Assembly: GCF_900215155.1 (NCBI RefSeq)
Contig: NZ_LT907980.1
Span: 744,001-808,000, forward strand
Direction: 5' to 3'
Source: Marinobacter sp. LV10R510-11A
Lineage (GTDB): Bacteria > Pseudomonadota > Gammaproteobacteria > Pseudomonadales > Oleiphilaceae
Length of the DNA: 64,000 nt
Under the pieces are notes generated by a model. That model saw only the letters and a program-made list of their open reading frames with translations. It ran no database searches and was not told the origin of the DNA. The translations under genes were made by a program, and so were the position numbers. Below, piece after piece: positions 35,603-46,031 of the stretch. Each line of letters begins with the position of its first letter. Position 1 is the first letter of the stretch.

Positions 35603-37749
35603 TGGCATTATCCGACGAGATCAAACAGGAGATTCAGCAGAGTTATCGCGACGTTCTGGCCGGCAAAGACGTTCGTGCCCGCTATGGCCAGCGCTTAATG
35701 ATTGCTGAGATTGCCCGCTACATGGGCGATATTACCGAAAACGACGGCCAACGTACCTCACCGCCGGCTGCCTGTGTGGTTGAGGCCGGCACGGGTACGG
35801 GTAAAACCCTGGCTTATCTCATTGCAGCCATTCCCGTGGCTCGGGCTCTTAATAAAACCTTAGTAATATCCACAGCAACGGTGGCGTTGCAAGATCAGAT
35901 TGTGCTCAAAGACCTGCCGGATCTGAAAAAACACAGCAAGATGAACTTTAGCTGGACCTTGGCCAAAGGCCGCGGGCGGTATCTGTGCATGTCCCGCTTG
36001 GAGACGCGCCTGCATGATGAAGGTAACGGCGATAGCGATACTATGCCGTTGTTTCTGCTGGACAGCCACGGCACCGAGGAGCCGGGCACCCGGGCATTCT
36101 TTGAAGAAATGCTGGCAAGCTATGGCTCGCGCAAATGGGATGGCGACAGAGACCATTGGCCCGAGCAGATACCAGATGAGATTTGGCGCCAGGTAACAAC
36201 CGATCATCGCCAGTGCACCAACCGGCATTGCAGCTACTTCGACAGCTGCGCCTTTTTTGATGCTCGCAAAGATCTGGACGAAGTGGATATTGTGGTGGCC
36301 AATCACGATCTCGTTCTCGCTGACTTGGCCTTGGGTGGCGGTGCGATTCTGCCGGAACCTGAAAATGCCTTGTTTATTTTCGACGAAGCCCATCACCTGC
36401 CAGACAAAGCGCTGAATCACTTTGCGGCGTCTGTACCCCTGAACTCGACTCGGCAATGGCTTAAGCAGCTGTCGCAAGCGCTTGCCAAAATGCAGCCCTA
36501 TTTGGCCGCGGGCACTCAGGGTGCGAAAACGATTGATCGTATAAGTGGCGCCTCTCGAGATGTCGATTTGGTGCTTAGCAGGGTTTACGAAGAAGCCGAG
36601 CACAACACCGGCTGGGAGTTCAACGACGAACGCCGCTCTGCACAATGGCGGTACCCTGAGGGTGAGCTGCCAGAGGCACTGGCAGAACTGGCTTCTGAGA
36701 GCCGGCTTGCCACCGCGAACCTGGTGCGCCACCTAGGCGTGCTGGCGGATGAATTGCAGGGCGCGTTCGATGAACGCAAACAGCATGAGATCGACCGAGA
36801 CACCGCAGAAGCTTGGTACCCGGTGATTGGTGCGTTTCACAGCCGGTCGGAAGACCAGCTACGCCTCTGGACAGCCTGGACGGAACAGATTGATGGCCCG
36901 AACAAAGGCAAAAGCCCCCCTCCGGCACGTTGGAGTGTGCGGCAGCGCTGGGATCATGCGGAAGACATCACACTGTTCAGCTCGCCGGTACTGGCAGACA
37001 ACCTTTTGTACTCAAGGCTTTGGTCGCGGGCCTACGGTGCGGTGCTTACCAGTGCCACTCTAACGGCACTGGGCAGCTTTGATCGCCTGCAATCCAGGGC
37101 AGGCTTGCCCGCCGCCAGCCGTTTGCTGGTGGTCCCCAGTTCCTTCCGTTATAACGAGATGGCGACAGTCGAAGTGCCAGCCATGGCCTGTATGCCCACC
37201 GACGACGGTTTTGCGGATGAATTGATCAAGCGCCTGCCGGGAGTATGGGCCGGTGAGACCGCCACGCTTGTGTTGTTTACCTCCCGCCGGCAAATGCACC
37301 AAGTGCGGGATGCGCTGGCGCCGGACTACCCGGACCTGATTATTACCCAAGACGACATGTCCCGGGGTGAGGTTTTGCGTCAGCACCGGGTTCGCATTGA
37401 TGAGGGCAGGGCTAGTGTACTGTTTGGCGTGGCCAGCTTCGCAGAAGGGATCGATTTACCCGGTAAGTATCTGCACCATGTGGTGATCACACGGCTGCCT
37501 TTCTCTGTGCCAGACGACCCTATCGAGGCCAGCCTAGCGGAATGGGTAACTCAGCGCGGTGGCAACCCGTTTATGGAAATTACGGTGCCGGGCGCCTCCA
37601 TTAAACTTGTACAGGCTGTGGGCCGTCTACTGCGTACAGAAGAAGATACCGGAAGAGTTACGATTCTTGATCGCCGCATTGTCGCAAGGCGTTATGGTCA
37701 GTTGCTGCTGGATGCGTTACCACCGTTCCGGCGCATCATCGAGAGATAG
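35602..37749 (+). CDS. dinG: ATP-dependent DNA helicase DinG
   Basis: About 715 residues, equal to E. coli DinG (716), a 5'-3' XPD-like helicase that resolves R-loops. Motifs: Walker A GTGTGKTLAYL, iron-sulfur cysteines (GRGRYLC, then CTNRHC and DSCAFF), the Walker B box FDEAHHLPD, GVASFAEGIDLPG and a C-terminal QAVGRLLRTEED. All four cluster cysteines are visible. The ATG at 35602 overlaps the gspB stop and fits homologues better than the upstream Met at 35584. The last two codons and stop form part of a 15-bp tandem repeat. Confidence 0.93.
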   Translation: MALSDEIKQEIQQSYRDVLAGKDVRARYGQRLMIAEIARYMGDITENDGQRTSPPAACVVEAGTGTGKTLAYLIAAIPVARALNKTLVISTATVALQDQIVLKDLPDLKKHSKMNFSWTLAKGRGRYLCMSRLETRLHDEGNGDSDTMPLFLLDSHGTEEPGTRAFFEEMLASYGSRKWDGDRDHWPEQIPDEIWRQVTTDHRQCTNRHCSYFDSCAFFDARKDLDEVDIVVANHDLVLADLALGGGAILPEPENALFIFDEAHHLPDKALNHFAASVPLNSTRQWLKQLSQALAKMQPYLAAGTQGAKTIDRISGASRDVDLVLSRVYEEAEHNTGWEFNDERRSAQWRYPEGELPEALAELASESRLATANLVRHLGVLADELQGAFDERKQHEIDRDTAEAWYPVIGAFHSRSEDQLRLWTAWTEQIDGPNKGKSPPPARWSVRQRWDHAEDITLFSSPVLADNLLYSRLWSRAYGAVLTSATLTALGSFDRLQSRAGLPAASRLLVVPSSFRYNEMATVEVPAMACMPTDDGFADELIKRLPGVWAGETATLVLFTSRRQMHQVRDALAPDYPDLIITQDDMSRGEVLRQHRVRIDEGRASVLFGVASFAEGIDLPGKYLHHVVITRLPFSVPDDPIEASLAEWVTQRGGNPFMEITVPGASIKLVQAVGRLLRTEEDTGRVTILDRRIVARRYGQLLLDALPPFRRIIER

Positions 37750-37785
37750 AGAGGTGAGAGATAGAGAGGTGAGAGATAGAGAGGT
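37741..37785. repeat. Three perfect 15-bp tandem repeats across the dinG stop
   Basis: GAGAGATAGAGAGGT occurs three times without interruption at 37741-37755, 37756-37770 and 37771-37785. The first copy encodes the last dinG residues (E-R) and its TAG stop. Degenerate purine-rich sequence continues to about 37824, so the plus strand is almost free of C for about 80 bases. The remainder of the 307-base gap to 38057 holds a hairpin at 37825-37844 and a 10-bp direct repeat (GGGCGTAGCC at 37972-37981 and 37994-38003); I see no gene in it. Confidence 0.9.
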
Positions 37786-37816
37786 AAAAAGGCGAGAGGT
37801 AGAGAGATTAAGAGGC

Positions 37817-37844
37817 AAAAAAAGAGCCAGCCCGAAGGCTGGCT
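37817..37844 (-). terminator. Rho-independent terminator (minus orientation) downstream of the LuxR-type gene
   Basis: AGCCAGCC (37825-37832) pairs perfectly with GGCTGGCT (37837-37844) around a CGAA loop. Seven A bases at 37817-37823 give a T-run on the minus strand. It lies about 210 bp past the stop of the 38057-40795 gene. In the plus direction only TATATAA follows, so any dinG termination there would be weak. Confidence 0.7.
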
Positions 37845-38056
37845 TATATAAGGGGTCCTCGAAAAAAACCCGTGCGTCTAAACAACGCTGTGCAAGAAGT
37901 CTGAAGGCCTGAAGTTCCAGAATTCATGGTGAGGGCTTGCCCTACCGTGGAATCAATAATAGGGGAGTAGGGGGCGTAGCCGAATCGTCCAAAGGGCGTA
38001 GCCTAGGTGAAAAGTTCGCGCCGGATGTGATGGGCGTCACAAAAGCACGGCGAAAC

Positions 38057-40795
38057 CTACTGGGTGAGAAGGCCCAGTTCCCGCGCCCGAGCAAGGGCTT
38101 CGGTTCGCCGACCAACGCCCAGCTTGCCATAAAGGTTGCGTATATGGGCCTTTACCGTTGCCGGCGCTACACCCATGCGCACGGCAATGTCTTTGTTTGC
38201 CCCCCCAGCGTTAATGAGTTCCAGCACTTCCAGCTCCCGCTGGCTCAGCGGCTCAGCAAGGCCTTGATTTTGGTCTTGGCTGACCGGTGTAGGTTTCTTT
38301 TCTTTCTGGCTCGCGGTGTTTGGGTTCTTTTGGCTCTGTAGCATGAGTCTTAGGCTACGCTGCCAAGTTCCTTCGCCTTTCAGGGCAGGTGATTCAAGCA
38401 AAAGCGCCTGCAGGCGTGGGCTTTCTTCAACAAACAAGCGCATAAACCCGGCTTCGGCTGCCACGCTGACCGCCCGCTCAAGTCGCTCCCGGCATTCGTC
38501 GCTTCGACCTTGCAACGCAAGTGCTTCAGCGCATACCAGCAGTGTTTCCACCAGGTGGCGGTTGTGTTCGTTCTGTTCAGTTTCGGACTCCAACGTTTTA
38601 AGAATCTCAAGTGCCTTTTCCGGCTGGCCCTCCGCAACCAGCAGCCGGGCGTAGCTAATGCTGTTCTGTTCCCGGTTCAGGGGGTTGGTAACAGCTTGGC
38701 TATCCAGTGATTCCAAGCTTTGGCGGGCTTGAGCAATTTGGCCGGTTGCTAGAAAACATCGTGCCTTAAAAGCGGCGCTGGCGGGTGGCTCGAAAACAAT
38801 GTGTTCTCTGCGTTTTCGGCCTAGTTGCTCTGCGTCTTCAAGCGCGTCTATCGCTTTCTGAAAATGGCCATCGCTAAAGGCGAGATGCCCCCGGACATGT
38901 TGAATGATCACATGTTGCCCCGGCTCAGTGCCTTGGTCTACATGCTCCAGCAAAGGCGCGAGGTGAGCGGCTGCATCCTGTAGCTGGTTACGTTCCCGGT
39001 GAATTTCGGTGAGCGCGGCATTCAGCCAGCATGAGATTAGCCTGGGCTGGCTCGGGTCTGAGTAGTGTTGATCAACCCACCGGCGCACCTCGGTGCAGGT
39101 ATCCAACGCGAGGTCCATATCGCCTCGGTTGTACTGTATCCAGGCCAGCAGGCCACCGCTGGAAAGCACCGTGCTGGGCTTTCGTTCAACCTGCCCATAA
39201 TGCACCGCAGACTTTAGCGCTTCTTCAGCGCCTGTCAGGTCGCCCCTGCCGTAATCGTCCAGCCCTAAGCCGTAATAGGTCACAGATTTGAGAGGAATTC
39301 GCGTGTGGTCAATATCCGCTAGAACCTGACGCGTCAGGTCGCTGGCACTTTTGTCATCGCTGCGCGACCGTGCCAAGTAAGAGCGTATAAGCGATACCTC
39401 GCTCTGCAGGCCCAGTGCGCCCTCTGCATCGGGTGCGGAATCTGCAACACGGCGGTCAAGCAAATCCTCAACGTTGGCCAACAGCGGCTCAAGATGATCA
39501 AATCGGTTGGCAAAAAAGCGGCTCCAAACCCGCAGCATCTGCAACTGGGCGCTTTCTTCTATCTGCTCTGGGGGCAGTGATTCAAGCCAGTTTAGAACCG
39601 GCAGGTGATAGCCCCCATGAATCAGATTGTTACCGTGGGTTGCCAGAACTTCAGCCAACCATGGCCAGTCTTCCTTCTGCACAATCTGAGCAATGGCTTC
39701 CTGAACCTGACCGTGGTCTAAAAGCCATTCCACCGTTCGGTGCCAGAGCAGGTGGGCGCGCTCTGGGTCGGCATGGCGGATGCGCTGCAGCAAGGCATCG
39801 CGAAACAGGTCGTGATAGCGGAACCATTCGTTGTGATTATCCAGGGGAATCAGAAACAGGTTCTGGGACAGCAGGGTTTGCAGCTTTTCCTGGCTGTCGT
39901 CCGCGTTACGAATGGTGTTGCACATGGAGGCGCATAATCGCGGGCAGCAGGCGGTATCGAGCAAGAAGGCGACAATGGCCTCTGGTTGTTTATCTAGCAC
40001 TTCGCTGAGCACATAGTCGCTGATGTGCCGTTCATCTATGCTCAGGGCGTTTAATGGTACATCTGAAGCAGTAGCTGACGGATCTCGCGCCAAGCCGCTG
40101 TTAATTCCCGATAGCGCAGACAGTTGCATGGCCGCCACCCAGCCTTCGGTTCGGCGGCAAATGGCCTGTACTTCCTGCTCTGAAATGGCCAAGCCCATGG
40201 TGCTGTGAAAAAACTCTCGGCATTCATCTTCAGAAAACGCCAGCAATGCAGGGTGGATCTCCTGCACCCAGCGGCGCACACGCCAGCGGGCCAATGGCAG
40301 GGGCGGCTCAGTGCGGGAAGCCAGAGTCACCGTGACATCTGCAGGAAGATAATCCACAAAGTACCCGAACTGGCGTTGAATCTTCTCGTTGGCTACAAAC
40401 TGAAAATCATCGAGCACCAGAACCCATGGGCCACCGTCGGATGCTAGTGCGTTGATCAATGCTGTAATCGCGCTGTTGAGATGGTCGTCCGTATTGCCTG
40501 CAAGGCTTCTGTGACAGTCTTCAAGCCCGGTTAGGCCAGCGTGTTCAAATGCGCCGGCGATGTACTGCCAGAAGCGCTGGGGCTCATCATCGTGTTCATC
40601 CAGGGACAGCCAGGCAATGGGGCCAGTTGTGCGGGCGCACCATTGGCTTACCAATGTTGTTTTACCAAATCCTGCCGGCGCTATCACAAGGTTCATGCGC
40701 TTGGGATGGCCTGGCGCCAAAAGTGAACTGAGGCGTTCACGGCGAACCGCTCGCGGATCAGAGGCGGGCCTGAGGAACTTGGTGGTTAATAGCAT
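38057..40795 (-). CDS. MalT/AlkS-type LuxR-family transcription activator
   Basis: A 912-residue ATP-binding regulator. The N-terminal NACHT-like ATPase has Walker A APAGFGKTTLVSQW near 40-50 and WVLVLDDFQFV as Walker B. The central region is TPR-like helical repeats that bind an inducer in MalT. The C-terminal LuxR helix-turn-helix is LSQRELEVLELINAGGANKD...VKAHIRNLYGKLGVGRRTEA (about 845-905). Large regulators of this class respond to small molecules such as maltotriose or, for AlkS, alkanes. No target operon is adjacent, so the inducer is unknown. It is divergent from cysB. Confidence 0.88.
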   Translation of the reverse strand: MLLTTKFLRPASDPRAVRRERLSSLLAPGHPKRMNLVIAPAGFGKTTLVSQWCARTTGPIAWLSLDEHDDEPQRFWQYIAGAFEHAGLTGLEDCHRSLAGNTDDHLNSAITALINALASDGGPWVLVLDDFQFVANEKIQRQFGYFVDYLPADVTVTLASRTEPPLPLARWRVRRWVQEIHPALLAFSEDECREFFHSTMGLAISEQEVQAICRRTEGWVAAMQLSALSGINSGLARDPSATASDVPLNALSIDERHISDYVLSEVLDKQPEAIVAFLLDTACCPRLCASMCNTIRNADDSQEKLQTLLSQNLFLIPLDNHNEWFRYHDLFRDALLQRIRHADPERAHLLWHRTVEWLLDHGQVQEAIAQIVQKEDWPWLAEVLATHGNNLIHGGYHLPVLNWLESLPPEQIEESAQLQMLRVWSRFFANRFDHLEPLLANVEDLLDRRVADSAPDAEGALGLQSEVSLIRSYLARSRSDDKSASDLTRQVLADIDHTRIPLKSVTYYGLGLDDYGRGDLTGAEEALKSAVHYGQVERKPSTVLSSGGLLAWIQYNRGDMDLALDTCTEVRRWVDQHYSDPSQPRLISCWLNAALTEIHRERNQLQDAAAHLAPLLEHVDQGTEPGQHVIIQHVRGHLAFSDGHFQKAIDALEDAEQLGRKRREHIVFEPPASAAFKARCFLATGQIAQARQSLESLDSQAVTNPLNREQNSISYARLLVAEGQPEKALEILKTLESETEQNEHNRHLVETLLVCAEALALQGRSDECRERLERAVSVAAEAGFMRLFVEESPRLQALLLESPALKGEGTWQRSLRLMLQSQKNPNTASQKEKKPTPVSQDQNQGLAEPLSQRELEVLELINAGGANKDIAVRMGVAPATVKAHIRNLYGKLGVGRRTEALARARELGLLTQ

Positions 40796-42027
<1,232 letters not shown>

Positions 42028-42052
42028 GCATCGGCAATCCCCGCCCGTTTTC

Positions 42053-42775
42053 TTACTGGCGGGCTATAAGGTTATCTGCATGCAGGCCGCACTCTTTCTG
42101 TGTAGCTTCTTCCCACCACCAGCGGCCTTCGCGTTCATGTTGCCCCGGCAACACTGGGCGAGTGCAGGGCTGGCAGCCAATGCTCACAAAGCCTTTTTCG
42201 TGAAGCTCGTTATAGGGGGCCTCCGTCATGCGGATATAGTCCCACACCTCTTTTGACGTCCAGTTAGCCAGTGGGTTGAACTTGACTAGGGTTTTGCCGG
42301 GGCCGGAGAAGTTGACGTCTTCCTGGACAACTGGCACTTCGTCGCGGGTGCCCGGGCTTTGGTCCTTGCGCTGGCCGGTAATCCAAGCATCAACACCTGC
42401 AAGCTTGCGCTTGAGCGGGTTCACCTTGCGAATACCGCAGCACTCGCCGTGGCCGTCTTCGTAAAAGCTAAACAATCCCTTGTGATTCACCAAATCCTGA
42501 ACTTCGCTTGTGTCGGGAAACAGCACTTCTATGTTAATGCCATAGTGCTTGCGGACACGCTCGATAAATTCGTAGGTTTCTGGGTGCAGGCGACCTGTGT
42601 CCAGCGTGAACACCTTCAGATTATCGGTCAGTTTGTGGGCCATTTCGATGAGCACCACGTCTTCGGCGCCACTGAAAGAAATAGCAATGTTGTCATAGCG
42701 TTTGAAAGCAGCCTTCAGAATTGCTCTTGGGCTTTCGCTGCCCAACTCGTCCTGTAGCTCGCGGATATTGCTCAT
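42053..42775 (-). CDS. cysH: Phosphoadenylyl/adenylyl-sulfate reductase CysH, iron-sulfur type
   Basis: 240 residues. It reduces activated sulfate to sulfite with thioredoxin. The PAPS/APS core has [15 protein letters not shown] (P-loop-like SGAED) and [14 protein letters not shown]. Two cysteine pairs, ECCGIRK and GCQPCTRP, bind a [4Fe-4S] cluster, which marks the APS-reductase type found in pseudomonads rather than the cluster-free E. coli enzyme. The redox-active cysteine is in KECGLH near the C-terminus. It is convergent with cysB and divergent from thrH. Confidence 0.94.
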   Translation of the reverse strand: MSNIRELQDELGSESPRAILKAAFKRYDNIAISFSGAEDVVLIEMAHKLTDNLKVFTLDTGRLHPETYEFIERVRKHYGINIEVLFPDTSEVQDLVNHKGLFSFYEDGHGECCGIRKVNPLKRKLAGVDAWITGQRKDQSPGTRDEVPVVQEDVNFSGPGKTLVKFNPLANWTSKEVWDYIRMTEAPYNELHEKGFVSIGCQPCTRPVLPGQHEREGRWWWEEATQKECGLHADNLIARQ

Positions 42776-42827
42776 AAAATGTCACTACCTAATACGGGTG
42801 TTAGAGAAGGTTAGCATTAAACGACTA

Positions 42828-42842
42828 ATTCCATAAAGGAAT
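42828..42842. promoter_or_regulatory. Inverted repeat in the cysH-thrH intergenic region
   Basis: ATTCC-ATAAA-GGAAT, a perfect 5-bp dyad with a 5-base spacer in an AT-rich stretch, 53 bp upstream of the cysH start. CysB sites are degenerate and AT-rich, so this is a plausible but unproven activator site. The 251-bp gap contains promoters for both genes. Confidence 0.3.
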
Positions 42843-43026
42843 GACAATCTATATGGTTATAGCTTGATGTTTAGGTGTGGGCTGAAAACCTCACAGTTTT
42901 GTTGCGATGCACGATGCATTCTTCGCCGGTTTTTCTTATGATACGGCGCTAATATTCGGGGAGCGTGCCTTGCTCCCATTTAGAATTCTCACTTGAAACG
43001 TTGAAACATTACATCAGGAGATCACT

Positions 43027-43641
43027 GTGGAACTGGCATGTCTTGACCTTGAAGGCGTATTGATCCCGGAAATCTGGATCGCATTTGCAGAAAAAACCGG
43101 TATTGAAGAGCTCAAGGCGACCACCCGCGATATTCCTGATTACGATGTTCTGATGACACAACGGCTAAAACTGCTGGATCAGCACGGATATGGCTTGCCG
43201 CAAATTCAGGAAGTGATCGGTGAACTAGACCCGCTGCCGGGCGCCCAGGAGTTTCTTGGCTGGCTGCGCGAGCGGTTCCAGGTGGTGATTCTTTCCGACA
43301 CCTTCTACGAATTTGCCATGCCACTGATGAAGAAACTGGGTTACCCCGCGCTGCTTTGCCACAAACTGGAAGTTGCCGAGAACGGTCAGATTACCGACTA
43401 CCTGTTGCGCCAGAGAGACCCTAAGCGCCAGTCTGTACGTGCGTTCCAGCTATTGAACTATCGCGTAATTGCGGCAGGTGATTCGTACAACGACACCACC
43501 ATGCTGGGGCAGGCGGAAGCAGGCATTCTGTTTCACGCGCCTAAGAACGTAATTGACGAGTTCCCTCAGTATCCGGCAGTGCAGGAGTTTGAGGAATTGA
43601 AGCAGGAATTTCTGAAGGCAAGTGCTGTTCACAGCGTCTAA
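43027..43641 (+). CDS. thrH: ThrH phosphoserine phosphatase / homoserine phosphotransferase
   Basis: 204 residues, the size of Pseudomonas ThrH. HAD superfamily motifs: ACLDLEGVL with the nucleophile Asp7 (the second position is Glu, as in ThrH rather than SerB), ILSDTFYEF (motif II Ser), and AGDSYNDTTML (motif IV acids). The enzyme dephosphorylates phosphoserine and can transfer phosphate to homoserine, linking serine and threonine synthesis. The start is GTG at 43027 behind CAGGAG. It is convergent with pabB. Confidence 0.93.
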   Translation: MELACLDLEGVLIPEIWIAFAEKTGIEELKATTRDIPDYDVLMTQRLKLLDQHGYGLPQIQEVIGELDPLPGAQEFLGWLRERFQVVILSDTFYEFAMPLMKKLGYPALLCHKLEVAENGQITDYLLRQRDPKRQSVRAFQLLNYRVIAAGDSYNDTTMLGQAEAGILFHAPKNVIDEFPQYPAVQEFEELKQEFLKASAVHSV

Positions 43642-43663
43642 AAATATGCCCTCGATCCAGGGC
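43641..43663 (-). terminator. Terminator-like hairpin between thrH and pabB (minus orientation)
   Basis: GCCCT (43648-43652) pairs with AGGGC (43659-43663). On the minus strand the stem is followed by ATATTTTTA. It sits 21 bp after the pabB stop and is a short but plausible pabB terminator. Confidence 0.4.
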
Positions 43664-43683
43664 GACTGCTAGTTGCTCTGGCT

Positions 43684-45093
43684 CTAGTGGCTAGGGTTCA
43701 GATTCTCCAGAAAATCCATCAACGGCTTCACTTTGGTGAGGGTTTCCTGGTATTCGCTCTCAGGATCCGAGTCGGCAACAATGCCGCCGCCGCCCCAGCA
43801 TCGTATGGTTCCTGTTCCTTTCTCTAGTTCGTCAAGCGCCTCATCAGACACGCCTTCAGATGACTCCTCTTCACACAGCATGGTGCGTATCGCTATGTTG
43901 CTGTCCAGAGTGCCATCCAACCCGCGATAAAACACCGACCCGCAATAAGGACCTCGCCAGTGGGGCTCAAGCTCACGGATAATTTCCATGGCGCGGATTT
44001 TCGGAGCGCCAGTAATGGAGCCGCCGGGAAACGCATCGAACAGTGCCTTCATGGGAGTTACACCGTCTGTCAATTCGGCTCGGATGTGGCTGACCAGATG
44101 ATGGACGTTCCGGTACGACTCGAGGGCGAACAGCTGATCGACTTTCACACTTTTGGGTTTGGCGTTCAGGCTGAGATCATTGCGCAGCAGATCCACAATC
44201 ATAAGGTTTTCGGCAATGTCTTTTGCCGAGGCTTTCAGCTCAGCGGCATAGGCAGAATCGCGCTCGGGCGTGTTTCCCCTCGGGCGGGTGCCTTTGATAG
44301 GGCTTGTAGTTACGGTTCGGCCATGTATTTCAAGGAAACGCTCGGGGGATATCGACAATATGGATGCGTTGCCGGCGCGGATAAAGCCGCTATAGGACGT
44401 TGGATTTGCTTCGGCTAGGGCCTGAAATGCCTGCCAAGGATCGCCGGAGAATCGCCCGGAAAATTCTTGCGAGAGGTTAACCTGATAGCAGTCTCCAGCT
44501 TCGATGTATCGACGTATTGCCTGGACGCTCGCTTTGAAGGCGTCTGGTGTTTGGCGTGGTTCAAAGCCGGAATTCATTCGCCAGTCGAGCACTGCGAGCG
44601 GTTCATCCTTGCAAAGCCACTTATCAATGGTCTTTCGGATTCTCTTCGGACATTGAGAATGAGTCCATAGCCAATATTGGTCTGTTTCTCGATTATGGCT
44701 GGCGGCCCATAGGTAAAAACCCGCGAACAACAGTGGGATATCCAAAGGCGGGCAAAGCCGCGAGATATGATTCTCCTTCACATACCCTAGTTCATAGCTC
44801 ACAAAACCAAACCAGCCTCCGGTAAGGCACTGGGGACTGCGCTCTGGTTGGATCTGGTACTGGCTAACCCGTTGCTCCATTTTCTGAGCAATAAGGTCGG
44901 TGCAAAAGCTTGAGGGGGCCGGATATTCGATCACTTCCGATTCAATAGACTGAGCAGAAAAGCCGCTGAAAATGCCTCTTGAATAGTCATCCCCAATGCT
45001 TCCTATGTAGGCAAAATCCTTTTCCCGGCTGGCATGGGTGAGCAGACGATGATACGCCTCTCGGTTAAGTTCACGCATGGTTGCCGGGTTCAA
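43684..45093 (-). CDS. pabB: Aminodeoxychorismate synthase component I
   Basis: About 469 residues. It makes 4-amino-4-deoxychorismate for folate. The chorismate-binding core has PIKGTRPRG with the Lys typical of PabB (TrpE has Ala), FPGGSITGAPKIRAMEII, and YCGSVFYRGLDGTLDSNIAIRTM. The start is uncertain: the open frame reaches 45135 (TTG), but GGAGGT lies just before a TTG at 45091-45093, which I prefer; an ATG at 45076-45078 is also possible. The N-terminal segment is shorter than in E. coli PabB. It converges on thrH. Confidence 0.88.
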   Translation of the reverse strand: MNPATMRELNREAYHRLLTHASREKDFAYIGSIGDDYSRGIFSGFSAQSIESEVIEYPAPSSFCTDLIAQKMEQRVSQYQIQPERSPQCLTGGWFGFVSYELGYVKENHISRLCPPLDIPLLFAGFYLWAASHNRETDQYWLWTHSQCPKRIRKTIDKWLCKDEPLAVLDWRMNSGFEPRQTPDAFKASVQAIRRYIEAGDCYQVNLSQEFSGRFSGDPWQAFQALAEANPTSYSGFIRAGNASILSISPERFLEIHGRTVTTSPIKGTRPRGNTPERDSAYAAELKASAKDIAENLMIVDLLRNDLSLNAKPKSVKVDQLFALESYRNVHHLVSHIRAELTDGVTPMKALFDAFPGGSITGAPKIRAMEIIRELEPHWRGPYCGSVFYRGLDGTLDSNIAIRTMLCEEESSEGVSDEALDELEKGTGTIRCWGGGGIVADSDPESEYQETLTKVKPLMDFLENLNPSH

Positions 45094-45317
45094 AAGTACC
45101 TCCGGAATCTTCGAGAAATGATAAGCAGCACACAAAACGGGCGTTGTCGGCTTCGCGGCTCCACTGATCTAATGAAAAGTCGTTTTGGATGAGCGCCTCA
45201 TAGGAGATCGGTCGGTATTATAACTGAGTTAATAGTTTCATCCTTACACAAAAAATGAACTGAGGCTTGTTGTCCGGAATGGGTAGCAGAGCTTTCAAGT
45301 AAATATGGAGAAAATGC

Positions 45318-45872
45318 ATGAAAAATACGATTTCGATGTTTGCCCGGCTAGCGATGATTTTTGTGTTTGTAATTCTGCTGCCGTCGTTTTCGTTCGCGCA
45401 AAGCGGAGGGGATACGGAAAAGGAGATAAGGGTAATGGTGCAAAAACAGTTCGAACGGATGTATCAGAAAGGTATTGGGAATCTCTCAGATCGAATCGTT
45501 GTTTCCGGCGGCGTAAAACCGTTTGCAGTGGTGACCGATACGGGTGACAAGGTGAAGACCATTCGTATTAAACAGATTGAAGAAATGCATGCCGATATGG
45601 CCTTGGAGGTGCTCCGTCGTTCCCTTGTTGCCTTGGTCAAAAAGGGCAAGATTGGGGCGACAGCCATCTTTTATACCGCTGACAACCCGAACCAAGAGTC
45701 AAATGCAGAAAAGGTTCTGGTCGTTGAAATGGAACACATCTTCGGGCCAACCCTTGCTCAGCTAGTGCCATTCACGGTTAAAGAAGGTAAAGCGGCGTTT
45801 GGCGACCAGGTAGTCGTGGATATGGAGAAGCAGATGTTTAATCTCAAAATTGATGAAGGAGCTGCGGGATAA
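45318..45872 (+). CDS. Exported protein of unknown function
   Basis: A 184-residue protein with a Sec signal (MKNTISMFARLAMIFVFVILLPSFSFAQ) and a soluble mature part of about 155 residues rich in Lys, Val and Glu. It contains RIVVSGGVKPFAVVTDTGDK and VLVVEMEHIFGPTLAQLVPF. No cysteine, repeat or catalytic motif stands out. The ATG at 45318 follows TGGAG. It is 160 bp before the FilA-like gene and points in the same direction, so the two may be related, but there is room for a promoter between them. I do not recognise a family. Confidence 0.6.
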   Translation: MKNTISMFARLAMIFVFVILLPSFSFAQSGGDTEKEIRVMVQKQFERMYQKGIGNLSDRIVVSGGVKPFAVVTDTGDKVKTIRIKQIEEMHADMALEVLRRSLVALVKKGKIGATAIFYTADNPNQESNAEKVLVVEMEHIFGPTLAQLVPFTVKEGKAAFGDQVVVDMEKQMFNLKIDEGAAG

Positions 45873-46031
45873 TCATATTATGTCGGACAATCTGATTATC
45901 GATTATTGTGAAGGTGGTCACGGAACATTCTGTTACCTCTGACGTACTCTGTAGTCGTGCAGATACAAAAGTAAACCAAACAGTCTGTACGTATGGAAAC
46001 AACAACAATTTGTTCCGTAAAGGAGAACATT

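Noticed and set aside
35860..36732. A 290-codon minus-strand open frame inside dinG
   Set aside because: It is antisense to a clearly conserved gene, has no family motif, and follows from high GC codon bias. Similar long antisense frames in hrpA (25937-26800) and leuC (61742-62554) were dismissed for the same reason.
37741..37785. Possible CRISPR-like array
   Set aside because: The three 15-bp units are directly adjacent with no unique spacers and are low-complexity; no cas genes are nearby.
37937..38341. A 134-codon plus-strand ORF downstream of dinG
   Set aside because: It mainly overlaps the 3' end of the LuxR-type gene in antisense and has no recognisable motif or ribosome site.
42029..42062. 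GC-rich inverted repeat at the cysB-cysH convergence as a terminator
   Set aside because: CCCGCC/GGCGGG can pair across a 12-base loop, but no T-run follows on either strand and it overlaps the cysH coding end, so it was not listed as a terminator.
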